NCBI RefSeq assembly: GCF_964019385.1
Contig: NC_088643.1
Coordinates: 48,322,693 to 48,386,692, forward strand
Length of the DNA stretch: 64,000 nt
Source: Sycon ciliatum
Taxonomy: Eukaryota > Porifera > Calcarea > Leucosolenida > Sycettidae
Reading direction: 5' to 3'
The notes under the pieces were generated by a model. The model worked only from the letters and a program-made list of their open reading frames with translations, searched no databases and was not told the origin of the DNA. The position numbers and the translations under genes are program-made. Below, piece after piece: positions 11,735-36,391 of this stretch. Positions within the stretch are counted from its first letter, which is position 1. Each line of letters starts with the position of its first letter.

Positions 11735-12285
11735 ATGATAGCTTGCATGCCGTCCTACCGGTAGGACCACGGGTCCTACCGGTAGGACCCAAGAAATCGC
11801 GCTGCAAAAGTGCTTTTGGTTGAGAAATTTCTTGAAACAATTGTTGAGATGAGGTCTTTGTCAGGCAAAGTAATGGCGCAAAATGCAAGACTATGTCCAG
11901 TGCATTGCATACGCGCAATTTTATCAATTGTCAAAATGGCCGCACATACTCCTGTCGGAGCGCTAGCAACTCTGTCCAAAGTGAATTTTGACCATGGCAC
12001 ATCAATCGTGGTGAGGTACTAATGTTTTTATTAGTCTGCCAAGGCAGTGGAATGCATAATTCCATACACCGTTTCCATGGTTACCATTTGCTGTTACCAT
12101 GGAATTTCGTACTATGCCTTGTGCGATCACGTCAAAAAATTGTGGACTCCTTCATTAGCCCCTGAGCAACAGTTTAGGGTCAAGTTTTAGGTCAATGTTA
12201 GAACAGAGGCCATGCAGCATGTCTGTGTATGATGGTCCTACCGGTAGGTCCTACCGGTAGGACCGAGGTCTATGCAAGCTATCAC
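11735..12285. mobile_element. MITE with TA target duplication
   Basis: Inverted ends RTGATAGCTTGCAT are each followed inwards by palindromic GTCCTACCGGTAGGAC blocks, two per end. TA dinucleotides flank both sides (11733-11734 and 12286-12287), as expected of Tc1/mariner-type MITEs. No coding capacity. The right-hand TA is shared with the foldback element starting at 12288. Confidence 0.65.
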
Positions 12286-12287
12286 TA

Positions 12288-13152
12288 AAGGGGAAGTATA
12301 CCCTAAAATCAAATTTTCACCAGTTGTAGTCTTCGGGGTGCTGAGTCGAATGGTCTTGGTCCGAGGACGCTGAGACGCTCCCTTCCTCCTTTATTCCCAA
12401 TCGAACTCGCGCACTTCCACCGAAACTGGGTGACTGCACCCTACTAGATAGGGATTTGTATGGAAAAAGTCACTGAGAACGCTGTTTCGTTCTTATAAAA
12501 GCACGGATGACCGCAATTGGTCCATATGTTGTAGTCTTGTGGCCGCTGAGTCGACTGGTTTTGGTCTGAAAAGGCTGCGATGCAGCGTTCGGCCCTTACT
12601 AAGTTCCCAATCGAATACGGTTGAGTGAGCGGTCACGTGTTCATGCGTACACCAGTCGCCTGGTCACCGTGCCTGCAGAGTACAATTTTCACATCAAGAT
12701 TCAACTCAAAGGTTCAAAGCAGGGAGTCGTAAGAGGCTTTTACGACTCCCTGGTTCAAAGGTTCAACTCGAGTGACATAAACGGGCCCAAACAGGCTGTA
12801 AATGAGCACGTGACCGCTTACTCAACCGTGTTCGATTGGGAATAAGGGCCGAATGCTGCATCGCAGCCTTTTCGGACCAAAACCAGTCGACTCAGCGGCC
12901 ACAAACTACAACATATGGACCAATCGCGGTCATCCGCGCTTTTATAAGAACGAAATGGCGTTTTTAATGACTTTTTCCATACAAATCCCTATCTAGTAGG
13001 GCGCAGTCACCCAGTTTCGGTGGAAGTGCGCGAGTTCAATTGGGAATAAAGGAGGAAGGGAGCGTCTCAGCTTCCTCGGACCAAGACCATTCGACTCAGC
13101 ACCCCGAAGACTACAACTGGTGAAAAATTGTTTTTAGGGTATACTTCCCCTT
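12288..13152. mobile_element. 865-bp foldback element (arms ~350 bp, TA TSD)
   Basis: The left arm (12288 to about 12640) and right arm (about 12795 to 13152) are inverted copies, with roughly 95% identity by eye. The termini are AAGGGGAAGTATACCCT, flanked by TA on both sides. The element encodes no transposase. Its short loop has been hit by the 31-bp micro-element at 12721-12751. It is presumably mobilised in trans by a Tc1/mariner-type enzyme. Confidence 0.8.
12721..12751. mobile_element. 31-bp TIR-only micro-element, 10-bp TSD
   Basis: AGGGAGTCGTAAGAG is joined to its inverted copy ending TTACGACTCCCT. The flanks are GGTTCAAAGC (12711-12720) and GGTTCAAAGG (12752-12761), 9 of 10 identical. 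The ends equal those of the 749-bp element at 3664 and the element at 55474. It is inserted in the loop of the 865-bp foldback element. Confidence 0.7.
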
Positions 13153-13549
13153 TAACTGCTGCTATGCCTAGGCCAGTTCTGGGAAATCACACGGGATTGT
13201 GCAAGCAAATTTGCCTTGTAGCCGTAACCATACGCAGCCATATTATTATTACATCCACTTCCGGAGCGTTCACGGTTGCGTGCCAAAGTATTGCTCTAAG
13301 AACTCTCTGTTGATGCGGTGCAGTAGGACATAACGCTTTTAACTGTTGCATTCGCGTTACTTGCGGCTACCCACTCTACTAAGCCATGTATGCCATAGCG
13401 TGTAATTGATAATATCCTTGAAACGCTGCGAGGAGATCTACTCTTTGTTGGCTTGGGTTGCACTTTGGTTGTTTCTGGCCATACAATCAATTTTCCACTC
13501 ACGGAACCACTGGTATGCAGATGAAAAGAGTTGCATACTAGCACAGTCA

Positions 13550-14340
13550 TGGAGCCAACTTGGACCCCATCTTGGAAAATGCCATTAGGTGCACATGCTC
13601 GTGATGTAATGGTGTTGCTCGCAATGGGCGTTGGCTGTCTCTAACATAAACTGCTCGTGCCTGTGTCGACGAACCCAATCGGTTCACCACTCCGAGGGTC
13701 CCATAGCCTTCTTTTACTTTTACTTCATCGAAGTACAGCCCGCCTGTGTTGGCCCGGTCTTCTTGCCCCTTTCCTGCGTCAATAAATTTATCATAAACAG
13801 ACCGCATTTCATCCAAGGTGCCATCGTTTCATCCTGAATGCGGGTGATTGAAATTACGGTATCTGAGGAGAGTTCGGCCAGACGGAAGTCGAAGGAGTCT
13901 GCCACTCTGCATATCTTTGTATGCAGAGGCTGAGCGGGCATGCTGATGCAGGCACCATCGTAGAACACATGGATTCCAACACATCTGATGATCCGGCACT
14001 GTGAGTGCCCTGGCTTGGTCCTCAAGTAGATATTTAAACGGGATGTCTCCTGGATCTCCGGTGTGCTTCCGCACATGTGCATGAACAGCCACTTTGCTTC
14101 AAGTTTTATATGGCGTAGTGCTGCAGCCTGACCACAGGCACTCGTTGGGAAAAGCTGACAGGAAGTTTCCATTATTTTCGTATGATTGAAACAAAATGTG
14201 GTTCTGCAACTCCTCAATTGACTCCGAACAGCTCTTCCAGTTGCACTGAGTATTGTTAGCTTGGGCCTGTATCTTGTCCAGCCCATGCTCTACTTTCGTA
14301 AACAATGACAATGTGGCATTTTCTCCGTTGTGCTTTGTGG
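13550..14340 (-). mobile_element. P-element/THAP9-type transposase remnant
   Basis: Minus-strand frames contain LPSGRTLLRYRNF downstream of a WNPCVLRWCLHQHA block, and then LYFDEVKVKEG. These match the order seen in the RNase-H-like domain of P-element-type transposases: a helical block with LPSxRTLRDY, then a catalytic-Asp strand of the form FDEMxIKEG. The fragment is broken by frameshifts between about 13720 and 13830. Its ends were not found. Assignment is from motif memory, so it is moderate. Confidence 0.5.
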
Positions 14341-14580
14341 TCACCCTTTTTTACTGAGTTCTTCCAATTGTTTGGCCAGTTATTGCACAGACTTTGGAGC
14401 GGGCTTGGTCCTCACGCGGTCAACCCGTTCTTTCCCCGTTAAATGAGTAATCGCAGTGCTTGCTCGTGATCCAGGTGTGAGATTCTTAAGTCTTGACAAG
14501 TCTTTCCGAAGGCTGCCGTCAAACTGTCGACATGTGGCAGTGCTGCATATCCCTGTGGCACACAACATCCACAATTGCAG

Positions 14581-15262
14581 GAGGCGGTACGAGCCATCAA
14601 TCTTGTCCTCCCTAAGGAAGACCGAGTATCAGGTGAAAGGCTCAGGAAATACTTTCAGCGTGCAACAGCAAGAACACCTGGTGTAGGGTTGGGTAAATAC
14701 CGTGGTAAGCTGCGCTGGGTGCGATTCAGCTCAGTTTTCAGTAAAGTGTCACTCATTCAGCTTGCGTACAGAAAGCATTGCAAGGGTCAATTACAGACGA
14801 GGAGCGAACATCCTTGCTCATTTGTATCGGTGAGTGCGTAGGAGAATGGGATCCTGCATCATCTCCTTCATCGCTAAGACAAGCTTAAGCTTATGTTCCC
14901 CTCGACTTTGATGGCATTAAAAGGGCAGTGCCGACCAACTTCCACTGGAGAGTAACACTGGAGAACGGATGCTGTATTACCTGGCACTACAGGACAGACG
15001 GTGATACGGAGCGATCAATAAAGGTTCAACCCAACGTGACATACGCAACACACTTTTACGACCACAACCTTCCACGTCTCGACTCTAATCTTCCTGTCAC
15101 CCTCACAGCAACAGAGCAGCTTACATCTTTGCTAACAGCAGTGCTACACGCAGCCATATGTAAAGGGTTGAATTATGAAAAATGTGAGCCACTTTTCAAA
15201 GCCAGATTTGATGGAAACACTTTTCAAGTCAAAGGATGGGTCGGTCAATGCGTATGCTGAAG
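14581..15262 (+). CDS. Two exon-like segments of an unknown gene or transposon
   Basis: Exon-like segment 14581-14704 has an AG acceptor and a GTAAGC donor and encodes EAVRAINLVLPKEDRVSGER... A second segment from about 14890 joins it in phase and reads YVPLDFDGIKRAVPTNFHW... to a stop at 15260. Both look protein-coding by composition, but I recognise no family and found no start. They lie just beside the P-element-like remnant, on the opposite strand, so they may belong to another transposon. Confidence 0.3.
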
Positions 15263-15659
15263 AGCCGTGCACAACACAGGGGTGCATTTGAACATCGGGC
15301 TGTGCAATTCGAGTACACGGAAGGGCTTATCACTCCCAAACTTCTCCATGAGGATGGAGTAAACAGTAATTTCACGCACACGCTGTGCTTCCGAGCCACT
15401 CCAAAGAATAGGCTTTGATGTGTCGGTTTGTTTGCTGGCCTGTTCAGCAACTGGCTGTGTGTGACCAGGATTAGTTGTCATGTCCATAAGCGTTGCAGAT
15501 GAATCTAAACCAAATTTCAAGTGGTAGAAAAATGATGAAAGGGGCAGAACCAAACAATCATACAAAATAATAGAAACGTGGTCTTACATGTAGAGCGGTG
15601 AGGAGAGGTGGACAGTTAAGATTGTCTTACATGTACATGTATGTATTCAGTGATATTTG

Positions 15660-15685
15660 CCGTGTGTGTGTGTGCGTGTGTGCGT

Positions 15686-15729
<44 letters not shown>

Positions 15730-15770
15730 GTGTGTGTATGTGGTACATGGTGTGTGTGCATGTGTGTGTT
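15660..15770 (+). repeat. Imperfect (TG)n microsatellite
   Basis: TG-rich tract with TA interruptions, running into GTT repeats at about 15768-15790. Confidence 0.9.
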
Positions 15771-15939
15771 GTTGTTGTTGAATTGTTGTTAAAAAAAGGG
15801 TTTGCTCCCCATACTGGAGCTCGCGCTATTCCGCCGACTTTACTTGACACTTGACTGACTCACGACTGCCATCCAGAGCACACGAGAAGTCCATCGAACC
15901 TTCGACTCGTGAATTGTTGTTGAATTCTTTATTCTCACA

Positions 15940-16215
<276 letters not shown>

Positions 16216-16287
16216 ATTCTCCTAGGCCATGCGATGAGGATTGGTGAATCAACTCAACTAACCTGAAGAATGATGTGTTCCTCATGT

Positions 16288-16550
<263 letters not shown>

Positions 16551-16739
16551 AATATAATACTTGACCATTTCGCAAATACATCAGTCTAGTCACACAGCTG
16601 GACACCATGGCATGACTCATATTCACATGCCACAGACACACTATAATATCATAGCAGTTGGCCTAGTGAGTTAGATTGTTGTTTTTACATAGCTGCTAAG
16701 CAGCTAGTGCGGACATAGTCGCTAATGCCACCCACGTAT

Positions 16740-16906
16740 AGAAGAGCGCATGCTCCAGTGGTTCAGTAGTGTTGTCTTGAGTTGTCGTTGTCCTGTTCTC
16801 CTGTTCATTCCTGTCTGCACTCTTGTCGAAATACTTATTCCATATTCAATACTATAAAACCCCTGTGTTCTGGTGTGAGGGGAGTTCGTTTAGCCGGGAG
16901 CTAACA
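16740..16906 (+). mobile_element. Probable LTR 3' part (promoter to U5 end)
   Basis: A TATAAAA box (16853-16859) is followed by a short segment ending ...GAGCTAACA. One base later comes a sequence complementary to a tRNA 3' end, beginning TGG (16908), as in a primer-binding site. A terminal CA next to a PBS is the classical right edge of an LTR. The left LTR edge was not determined. No gag-pol follows; the downstream DNA is a tandem array of this junction. Confidence 0.5.
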
Positions 16907-18130
16907 CTGGTGGCAGCGGTGGGATTCGACCCACGCCTCCGGAGAGACTGGAGCCCCTGTGTTCTGGTGTGAGGGGAGTTCGTTTAGCCGAGAGCTAGCA
17001 CTGGTGGCAGCGGTGGGATTCGACCCACGCCTCCGGAGAGACTGGAGCCCCTGTGTTCTGGTGTGAGGGGAGTTCGTTTAGCCGGGAGCTAACACTGGTG
17101 GCAGCGGTGGGATTCGACCCACGCCTCCGGAGAGACTGGAGCCCCTGTGTTCTGGTGTGAGGGGAGTTCGTTTAGCCGAGAGCTAGCACTGGTGGCAGCG
17201 GTGGGATTCGACCCACGCCTCCGGAGAGACTGGAGCCCCTGTGTTCTGGTGTGAGGGGAGTTCGTTTAGCCGGGAGCTAGCACTGGTGGCAGCGGTGGGA
17301 TTCGACCCACGCCTCCGGAGAGACTGGAGCCCCTGTGTTCTGGTGTGAGGGGAGTTCGTTTAGCCGGGAGCTAACACTGGTGGCAGCGGTGGGATTCGAC
17401 CCACGCCTCCGGAGAGACTGGAGCCCCTGTGTTCTGGTGTGAGGGGAGTTCGTTTAGCCGAGAGCTAGCACTGGTGGCAGCGGTGGGATTCGACCCACGC
17501 CTCCGGAGAGACTGGAGCCCCTGTGTTCTGGTGTGAGGGGAGTTCGTTTAGCCGAGAGCTAGCACTGGTGGCAGCGGTGGGATTCGACCCACGCCTCCGG
17601 AGAGACTGGAGCCCCTGTGTTCTGGTGTGAGGGGAGTTCGTTTAGCCGGGAGCTAGCACTGGTGGCAGCGGTGGGATTCGACCCACGCCTCCGGAGAGAC
17701 TGGAGCCCCTGTGTTCTGGTGTGAGGGGAGTTCGTTTAGCCGGGAGCTAACACTGGTGGCAGCGGTGGGATTCGACCCACGCCTCCGGAGAGACTGGAGC
17801 CCCTGTGTTCTGGTGTGAGGGGAGTTCGTTTAGCCGAGAGCTAGCACTGGTGGCAGCGGTGGGATTCGACCCACGCCTCCGGAGAGACTGGAGCCCCTGT
17901 GTTCTGGTGTGAGGGGAGTTCGTTTAGCCGGGAGCTAACACTGGTGGCAGCGGTGGGATTCGAACCCACGCCTCCGGAGAGACTGGAGCCCCTGTGTTCT
18001 GGTGTGAGGGGAGTTCGTTTAGCCGGGAGCTAACACTGGTGGCAGCGGTGGGATTCGAACCCACGCCTCCGGAGAGACTGGAGCCCCTGTGTTCTGGTGT
18101 GAGGGGAGTTCGTTTAGCCGGGAGCTAACA
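16860..18130 (+). repeat. 94-bp tandem array: LTR end + tRNA-Leu complement, ~13.5 copies
   Basis: Each unit holds about 46 bp of LTR end (starting CCCCTGTGTTCTGG, ending GAGCTAACA) plus one spacer base. About 48 nt then follow, complementary to the 3' half of a tRNA-Leu from its discriminator A and CCA to just past the anticodon, as remembered for animal tRNA-Leu(AAG). The last two complete units keep the full T-loop sequence; the earlier ones lack one base. Unit variants at GGGAGCTAAC, GAGAGCTAGC and GGGAGCTAGC are arranged so that a four-unit block appears twice, showing unequal exchange. Confidence 0.85.
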
Positions 18131-18134
18131 GTAG

Positions 18135-18690
18135 CAACCAGTGTATGCCAAGACAGCTGAGAGGTAGCAACCCGTGTATACCAAGACAGCTGTGCTGCTG
18201 ACAAGAATAGCGGTGATAGCCTGATCATGAAAAATCATGTTGATGGTACAGGGAAGTATTATGCTGCGGTTACTAGAATGAATAATTGAATATGCATCAT
18301 GATTCAGTGTAACGTTAGTGGCTCTATCAGTGTGCTACTGAAAACACAATCATGCTTTTTAAAACAATGTAATATCCGTCAGCAGCCCTAGGTAAGGTGC
18401 GAAAACACATGTCAACTTGGTGCTGTGCATCAAGCACTACATCGTACTGAAGTACATTTAATTGTATACAGCTAGCACAAGCATATCGTCTCTACCTCTG
18501 CTCCATAACATCTGAGTTTACAAATCATTGACTGGTGGTAGTTTGGGCCAGCACATCTACATGTACATGCACTTTGGCTCAATAAGTACTTTAAATTCTT
18601 GTAGGGGCAAACATCTTACATGTGTATGGTAGACCAAGCAGACCATCACAAATGCCAGCACACACACATGCACACATACTTGTACTTGCT
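18135..18690. other. No gene recognised
   Basis: A short direct duplication (GTAGCAACCNGTGTA...CCAAGACAGCTG) lies at 18131-18192. Otherwise nothing was recognised. Confidence 0.4.
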
Positions 18691-18826
18691 CACTGCCAAA
18701 ACTGGTCACGTGGGTCTCCCTAGGAGAGGGGAGAGAGAGACTCAAAAGGAATCTTGGGAAGATGACTCAATTGGCTATTGAACCGCCCAACTGCCGACAC
18801 CCCCTGAGATCCCCAAACTCTGGGAT
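18688..18826. repeat. Dispersed repeat, copy 1 (pairs with 21946-22075)
   Basis: About 130 bp closely matching 21946-22075 in direct orientation, sharing CTCACTGCCAAAACTGGTCA and TCAAAAGGAATCTTGG. Both copies abut a (CA)n tract, on opposite sides. Confidence 0.8.
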
Positions 18827-18886
18827 ATACACACGCACGCACACCCCCACACACACACACACGCACACGCACATTGACCAAGCACA

Positions 18887-31685
<12,799 letters not shown>

Positions 31686-32162
31686 CTGTGTGAAGTGAAA
31701 GTGAGGTCATATAATAATCACTATTACACGTATGTAGAGAGAAAGATGTATGGATTATCCCAGGAGTACGATGGGTATACCGCTGAATATTTTCACGAGT
31801 GAGTCAGCACGAAGGAAAATTGTATGGGATACGGTATACACCGAGTATGAATGGTATAATGCATTTATCCCATGTACTGTCCCAAATAGAGCGTGACCAG
31901 CACTAAAATCTCCCTTATTTACTCTCTGGCATGACCCGGGGAATATCCGTGACCCCAGCGGGGAATATTATTGACCCCAGAGGGGAATATCGCTCTATAT
32001 TTCCCGCTCAGAACGGCCGCTGATTGGCTGAAATCGTCCAAATCGCTTCGTACCATCGTACCATGGGTTAACGATACACACATGTACAGTGTAGCCTGCG
32101 TGAGGTTCAAGCTGTTTCGACCACGGTACCATAATATAATTTTTTCCTGCTACTACGATAGT

Positions 32163-34139
32163 TAGGCCCCGGCGGATAATGCTAGCATTATATCTAGCAT
32201 ATTTAGCCCTTTCTGGGAACTAGCATTGCACTAGCATAATCAGCAGGTTTTGCAGAAAACTAGCATATTCTTGCAAAACATGGGATCTTCGTGAGAATTA
32301 ATTCACAATTCCCTAGCCCTCGCGATCGCGGGAGGCGGGCGCGCAGCCTTGATCATGCATGATGATGATAATTATGTCAGTGCAGCTTGCAGTGGTGTAC
32401 TCTGCAGGCTAGATCCTCTATGGCTCTACATGTAGCCTTGTAGTTGTAGGCTTTGTAGCTAGGTTCCGCAAATCATGGCTTTTCTCTCACTCTACAAAGT
32501 TCAAGTCTAGAATCTGGGGTCACGCAAATCTAGCCTGGCGCCTAACTACAGGATTGTACACATAGTGTCAGTGACGTACAATGGCCATCTTCCACCACAA
32601 CTAATACTTCAGTCATGTAGTAGCTAGCGAACCAGTTACCTAATTTCCTTGTGACTTCCAGTTCCAGTACTCGTGCAAGACTATTGCAATCTTTGTTGCC
32701 ATCTCGAGGACGGTCGATCGGATCCGTACGGGACCAGTCGATTGCAGAGAAATATACACGCAAACTAATTATAGAACTGTGTTCGCATCCGAAAACACTG
32801 GTTCACTTCAAATCTTCAATGTCTAGCCCTCTACCATGTCTACTACTTGTAGTAGATCTATGACTCTGGCTGGGAGTCTGGGCACAAGCGTTGGGAAAAA
32901 AAACTTGTGATGGGTGTACATGAGAAGGCGGTGAGAATGGGAGCGTTTTGTTTCCACTAACATTAAATTTTGCTTATTATTCTTTGTTAGCTGATGAAGA
33001 ACACACATCATGGCTATGTCCGAGCAAGCAGCCAGAGACATCGTTGATCTAGTAAGCAGTAGCGATGATCACTTTGATTCCGAGTTGGACGATGAAGACG
33101 CCTCAGAATCAGAGTCCGAAGAGGACGAGGTCAGGACAGCGTGTGAACGTCTTCCCGAACCAGCCAGAGTAGCGATTTCCCGAAAACGATCTTTCCAGAG
33201 AAGTGGGAAGGAGTCCGTCGCTAAGCGTGGGCGAATTGCCGATGGAAGTTCCACATTGACACCTCGTGTCAGCGTCCACCATCGCGTGCAGCAATTTCCA
33301 GGGGAATATTTGACTGTGTCCAGTGGGAAGATTTACTGCAGTGCTTGCAGCCAGACAGTTCAACCGAAGAACAGCATTGTGAAATCACACATTTCGAGCC
33401 AAAAGCACAAGACGGCCAAATAGCGAAAGTCACGAGCCCAGCTACACCAGCAAGCGCTAACAGCTTCGTGGGAGAAGTACACTACAGACCATAAGAAGGA
33501 GCTGGCAGGAACAGGGCTATCTGGTGCTGTAGCCAATGATGTCCTCATTCGAAGAGCCACGTTGTAGAGTCTTTCCTCAAAGCAGGTGTGCCTCTGAGTA
33601 AGATAGACCACCTTCGTCCGTTGCTTGAAAGCAACTACTGTCGCATGACGTACAGCACTCACATGGCACAGTTGGTGCCGTTCCTGTTGCAGAATGAGCA
33701 GTCTATCATCAAGAAGGAGATTGCATCTGCAGCTCATCTCACCGTTATTTTCGATGGTACTTCACGCCTTGGCGAGGCTCTTGCTGGTGTCAGTATGGTG
33801 TCCTCCGCTACGTCGATGGCGATTTCAACATACACCAACGGCTTGTACGTTTCTCTGTACTGTCCAAAAGCCTAGCTGGTACCGAACTACCTCGAGAGCT
33901 CATCACAGTTTTGTCAACACAGCTGCAAGTTCCGAGCCACAAGGTTCTTGCCTTTGTCCGAGACTGTGCAGCTGTTAATGGTGTTGCTGTTAGGGTGGTA
34001 ACAGATCTTTTTTTGACCCCATATAAAGTGGCATTAAATTGAGCACAACAAGCATTAAAACTAGCATAATGTGCCACTTTTACTAGCAGTGCTAGTAGCA
34101 TAATCGCCGAAAATAACTAGCATTATCCGCCGGGGCCAA
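32163..34139 (+). mobile_element. 1977-bp hAT transposon, internally deleted
   Basis: Inverted ends (T[A/T]GGCCCCGGCGGATAATG then CTAG) are flanked by an exact 8-bp duplication, ACGATAGT (32155-32162 and 34140-34147). Subterminal CTAGCAT words are repeated many times at both ends. The body holds a transposase relic from 33010. An acidic start is followed by a BED-like zinc finger (YCSACSQTV ... HISSQKH), then a stop at 33421, another stop near 33565, a frameshift, and the block IDHLRPLLESNYCRMT ... VIFDGTSRLGEA. The C-terminal catalytic half is gone. TSD length, subterminal repeats and the BED-like finger all fit hAT. Confidence 0.9.
33010..34010 (+). pseudogene. hAT transposase pseudogene
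   Basis: An N-terminal frame at 33010-33423 with an acidic region and BED-like C2H2 finger is followed by at least two stops and a frameshift, with recognisable sequence as far as LAFVRDCAAVNGVA at about 33980. The dimerisation and catalytic C-terminal parts are absent. It lies inside the 32163-34139 element. Confidence 0.8.
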
Positions 34140-34149
34140 ACGATAGTAC

Positions 34150-35820
34150 TTCAAAGTAATATCAGGGAAAGATGTGCTATGTGGGTCATCGCATGTTATG
34201 TCATGATATAAGTGTCACAGAGTGCATACACCCCCTCCTTTCTTTGAGGCATTGGAACGTACAGCTTTTTTGCGTCACAGACACAATGCAGCAAGAGTTG
34301 GCCAAGGCTTTTCTTTTTCAATGTGCCAGACATTTCCAGCGTGCAACTTGGCACGTGCAATCCTTTTAGAACTACCAAATTCCTTCTCCGCACAATTGCA
34401 TAGGTAGGGAAAAGGCTGGGGTAACGTATTGCATGCGCATACACAGACTTTTTAAATAATATTCTCAGAGCAGAGTCCTGGTACCAATGCTTAGCAGCTT
34501 TTCTGAGCAACAGGCCATTTGGAAAGCGCGATGACTGCACATGAGAGATAGATACAGTTTCCTACATAACAGTTCTTACAGTGATTTCGGGCAGGGCCTA
34601 TGGAAGGTGTGCGCTACTGACTGTCGAGGACGGCAGTTCCTTCGAGATGGTGTATTTCCGCGCACACCAGCGCTTCGCTATGCGGAGCAGACGACGGCGC
34701 TATCCGGACATACCCCGATGCATGCTATCCGTGATTAGCGTGCACAAACACTAAACTTAGTGTAGATCGCTCACGACACACAACTCCCTGCCAGAGAGCG
34801 AAGACCGCAGAGCAAGAGAGTATCGATAAACCCTGGCACAGTGGCAGAAATAGGTGGAACTGATCTCACTTGCTGTATTTTCGAATCTCCCTGTCTCACC
34901 TCGGCTTTAGCACGGGATCCACTGCAAAGTTTTGCGTAAAGCGATGTTGTTATCCGCACACAGTCTGATACAAACCAAGCAGCTGAACATCGACACAGTC
35001 ATCATGTGCGCGTTCACACTGCAGTGCAGTAGACCTACTGCAATGTAGATCTACTGCCGGCACAGTCCAGGAACGAAAGATTCTCAGTAGATCTAGGCCC
35101 CTGGCCTAGGGCTAGGGCCCGGCCCGGGGCGTTCATCAACCATGTCAACTGTTCGAACAAATAATAACGGTGGAATGTCCTGGCGATGATGACGAACGAT
35201 CAGATCGACCATCTCCACGTACTACGTCACAGTACGTGACCAAACTCTTCGGAACTAATCCACCTCTCCCATCGGATGAGGTTGTGGAGTTTCGAGGAGC
35301 TTCGTGTTTCTGAAGACTTCAAGAGGCCAATAAGGCCACCTCTTCAGAAAAACGAAGCTCATCGAAAAGTCAAAGAGTGGTAATTCGAACGCGCCCCTAC
35401 ACGACTGTACTATTCATTATTGTCTAGGGCCAGTAGGGGCGGCGGCGGCCCGAGCAGTGAGTACCGTATCGTAGTCATACGAGTAGCGATTAGTGGAGTG
35501 TTTTTTGCCACTCTTGCCTATAACTACTAGTCTTGGTCTGTTGAACTGAGCAACAATCAGGCAATCAACCCAGACCCAGACTAAGAGTCAGACCCTGCCC
35601 CTGGTTTGCAGCAAGCCCCACACTGACCTGGCTAGAAATATCTGTCATGTTAGATCCCTGCCCGGACCTACATGTACATGATCAGTCAAGAATTACGGTG
35701 AAATGGAAATAAAAGGCACGGCTCGTGAGAGAACCAGTGCGACTAACAATTACATGGTTTTCCACAATAAGATCACCACCATGATGCCGCGCCCTCATCA
35801 GATGCTGTTCATCAAGTTCC
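34150..35820. other. No gene recognised
   Basis: Only short frames without splice support. Nothing repetitive was noticed. Confidence 0.4.
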
Positions 35821-35828
35821 CTCAACTA

Positions 35829-35907
35829 CAGTGCTGGCAACTGAAATCCGACCCCTTTGGCGGCACGGCGCGCCGCCAAGGGGGTCGGATTTCAGTTGCC
35901 AGCACTG
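35829..35907. mobile_element. 79-bp hairpin element flanked by TA
   Basis: Two 35-bp arms beginning CAGTGCTGGCAACTGAAATC are separated by a 9-nt loop, with one or two mismatches. TA lies on both sides. Looks like a minimal Tc1/mariner-type hairpin MITE. Confidence 0.6.
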
Positions 35908-36391
35908 TAATAGTACAATAAAAGCATATAGCTGCTCGCACTGTGCCGCATACATGTACATAGTGAAATACAGTCATACACAAGTCAAGCTCAGTATCCA
36001 ACTGATCAATGTACGTGTACCATCATTCACTGCCAGTGCAGTGTACTTGTACATGAGTACAGGCTGCTGGCCACATCTAAACAATGACGGTTACAGAAAC
36101 ATGGGCACATCGTTATAGCAGTTATCAGGTCAAAGATGAGTTGCACTGTTTTGCGGCAATGGCAAATCATCGAGTTCCTTGAGTTGGATACGTAAAATAC
36201 GGTAAAACGTGCCCTAACTGGACGTTGTTGGTGCAGCAGAAACTATCTTGATATGACAGGATTCCGCTTGATCCAGGGATGCACGTTTGATCCACAGCAC
36301 TTTGGTACAATCATGACAATTTGTCCAGTCAATACAGGATTCAGCTTGGTCACACAGGGTCCGGCAAACACAGCGGGTTTTACTGTGCAAT

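Noticed and set aside
16860..18130. Cluster of tRNA-Leu genes
   Set aside because: Only the 3' half of the tRNA is present, with no 5' acceptor strand, D arm or A-box.
34172..34738. Several 60-114 residue frames
   Set aside because: Random-length frames in unannotated DNA with no supporting signal.
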